Of a DNA stretch of 64,000 nt, positions 62,416-64,000 are shown piece after piece. Below the pieces are notes generated by a model, which saw only the letters and a program-made list of their open reading frames with translations, was not told the DNA's origin and did no database searches. Position numbers and translations under genes: made by a program. Each line of letters begins with the position of its first letter. Position 1 is the stretch's first letter. Origin of the DNA: Steromphala cineraria (Eukaryota > Mollusca > Gastropoda > Trochida > Trochidae); NCBI GenBank assembly GCA_916613615.1, contig OU744724.1, forward strand, positions 21,004,171-21,068,170, given 5' to 3'.

Positions 62416-63100
62416 CATGCAAGGCATGCAAAACAGGCTAAGAATGTGGAACTGAAGTGGCAGTAAATGTGTACTGAAGTATACACACAGAGACTGATCA
62501 GAGGGAGCTATGTGCAATTGTAACCACCTGAATGTTCAAGAATTCAAAGCAGAAATAGAAAGAACACTTTGCAGAGACATGTTTGAAATACCGGAGATAA
62601 CATTCAGAGGAGTACAAAAGCACTTGACATCAAAGAGTCGGCCCGGAAAATGTTCCCTTGTTTCTTTTCAAAAAATTACTTAATTTAGAACAACTTTGAT
62701 TTTTATCAATTTGAAGTCAACTTTTTACACACATGTTGCACAACCATACCACCTTATTTTCATTGCTATCCAAGATCTTGACATGTGGTTGCGCATAGAA
62801 TTTACTTTGCAAATTTTCATCATTTAATGGATGTTTAAACATTTTTATAACTGCTTAGGCCATCTGTGGACATGAATGCAAACGACTGAGGGTAGATGTG
62901 CTTTAATATTTGAAGTGTCTGTATCTATAATGGAAAGCTTAATCAGACTACGATTCCAGTTACAGACACATCTCTACTTTCTAAGTCCTAACTGTAGGTG
63001 TATTGACCGATACACCTCTACTTTTCTAATATACCGGTACCTACTATTTTTTGTTCATCTAAACTTAGTCAGGTGAAGAGATCTTCAACTTTGGCAAATA
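62416..63100. other. Non-coding interval
   Basis: No gene or repeat recognised. The plus-strand open frame at 62876-63076 has no motif. Confidence 0.4.
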
Positions 63101-63215
63101 AATGGACTTGTAAAATTGAGAATACTTTTTAAAGAATTTTAACAACAATGTCGGGAATGAAACCCGGGACCCTTATGCTGCAGAGCAGTGACTCTGTCGA
63201 CTTAGCTATTGAGAA
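63101..63215 (-). mobile_element. tRNA-derived SINE, family C, minus orientation
   Basis: On the minus strand: head tctcaatagctaagtcgaca, B-box remnant gggtttcattcccg, then a body ending ttttacaagtccattt. Head and tail match the copy at 14112-14243. It forms the left flank of the large palindrome that follows. Confidence 0.65.
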
Positions 63216-64000
63216 TTGATACAAGCAGAGGTATTTCTGTTGTTATGTGTATGTTGTTATTCATTCCTATATAAAAGCCTATATATAGGTACTAGTTTGT
63301 ACCAATTTTTAATAAAATGAAGCTAGTTTATGGTTTATTAATCACAATTAGAAGAGTATTGTTAATATTCTATCTAGTAAGGTCAAGACGAATATACATA
63401 AAGAAGGATGGAAAGCATTGTTTCTTAAAATATAACCCAACCGGAGTGGGGTATAAGTCAGAGATATCCACACTTCCCTCTGTGCATCTTTCAATACACC
63501 TCCTGTTTGAATCTTGGTTCCTCGGCTTTGCTACGCTACGCCTCAAAGATCCACAATTCAAACAGGAGGTGTATGTCATAAAAATACCCACACTAACCGA
63601 GGTGTATCACTCAATATACCTCCTGTTTGAATCGTAACGTAGCGGAGCCAAGGATCCACGATTCAAACAGGAGGTATATTGAGTGATGTACCAATGGAAG
63701 GGTGGGTATATCTGACTTATACCCCACTCCGGTCGAGTTAAATTTGATGAAAAAGAGCTATCCACCCGTCTCTATGTATATATGTCTTGACCTAACTAGA
63801 TAAAATAATATGAGCAATACTCTTCTAATTATGTTTTGAAAACCATAAACTGACTTCATTACATTAAAATTTTGTACAAATTAGTACCTATATATAGGCT
63901 TATATTGGAAAATACAACAATCTAGATATGACCCACTAAAAGTACTGCTACTTGTATCAAGCCTCAGTAGCTAAGTTGATAGAGGCGTTGCGTCGCAACA
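63177..64000. repeat. Giant palindrome with nested hairpins, continues past the window
   Basis: Arms are symmetrical about 63588: agcctatatataggtact (63276-63293) pairs with its inverse at 63883-63900. ccggagtggggtataagtca (from 63441) pairs with the inverse ending 63732, and cttagctattgag (63201-63213) with ctcagtagctaag (63963-63975). Near the centre two smaller hairpins use the motif acctcctgtttgaatc and its inverse. Both ends are tRNA-like SINE heads pointing outward. The right one is cut off by the window, so the full extent is unknown. The open frames here are by-products of the repeat. Confidence 0.85.
63955..64000 (+). mobile_element. SINE family C head, truncated by the window end
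   Basis: gcctcagtagctaagttgat followed by agaggcgttgcg resembles the A-box half of the family C tRNA-like head at 63101-63215, in the opposite orientation. Only the first 46 bases are visible. Confidence 0.5.

Overview
This is a eukaryotic genomic window from an animal with AT-rich, repeat-dense, intron-heavy DNA. The best guess is a marine mollusc. That rests on the repeat landscape as I recall it: tRNA-headed SINEs with the 'cgccgctttcaagagtattt' type of core, multi-kilobase introns, and repeats full of tgaccttgaccttt. No bacterial gene, operon or CRISPR array is visible, and most longer open frames are chance frames in AT-rich or tandem-repeat DNA.

Only one gene is securely supported: the 3' half of a WD40 beta-propeller protein on the minus strand. 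Four coding exons lie at 54450-54527, 45698-45849, 37311-37398 and 18417-18521, separated by introns of about 8.6, 8.3 and 18.8 kb. Splice sites and phases agree throughout, giving about 140 C-terminal residues. The 3' UTR probably runs on toward 16.2 kb. The start and upstream exons are outside the window, and I cannot name the family.

Region by region: 1-16 kb is intergenic or belongs to an unrecognised neighbour. It holds a TTAA-flanked MITE, three SINEs, and minus-strand coding-like islands near 2.1-2.6, 11.1-11.6 and 15.4-15.5 kb that cannot be tied to a family. 16-54.5 kb is the WD40 locus; its introns carry MITEs, SINEs, tandem arrays, a 1.3-kb repeat packed with nuclear-receptor half-sites, a 2.67-kb DNA transposon with hAT-like ends, and a 62/122-bp satellite. 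54.5-64 kb, upstream of the first visible exon, has LINE relics, a pentanucleotide microsatellite, more tandem repeats, and at the right edge a palindrome of more than 800 bp flanked by head-to-head SINE heads.

The window is interesting mainly for its mobile-element biology: a TTAA MITE family with a deletion derivative, a foldback element inserted in a SINE with an 8-bp duplication, several palindromic elements, and inverted SINE pairs. I found no convincing new multi-gene system.
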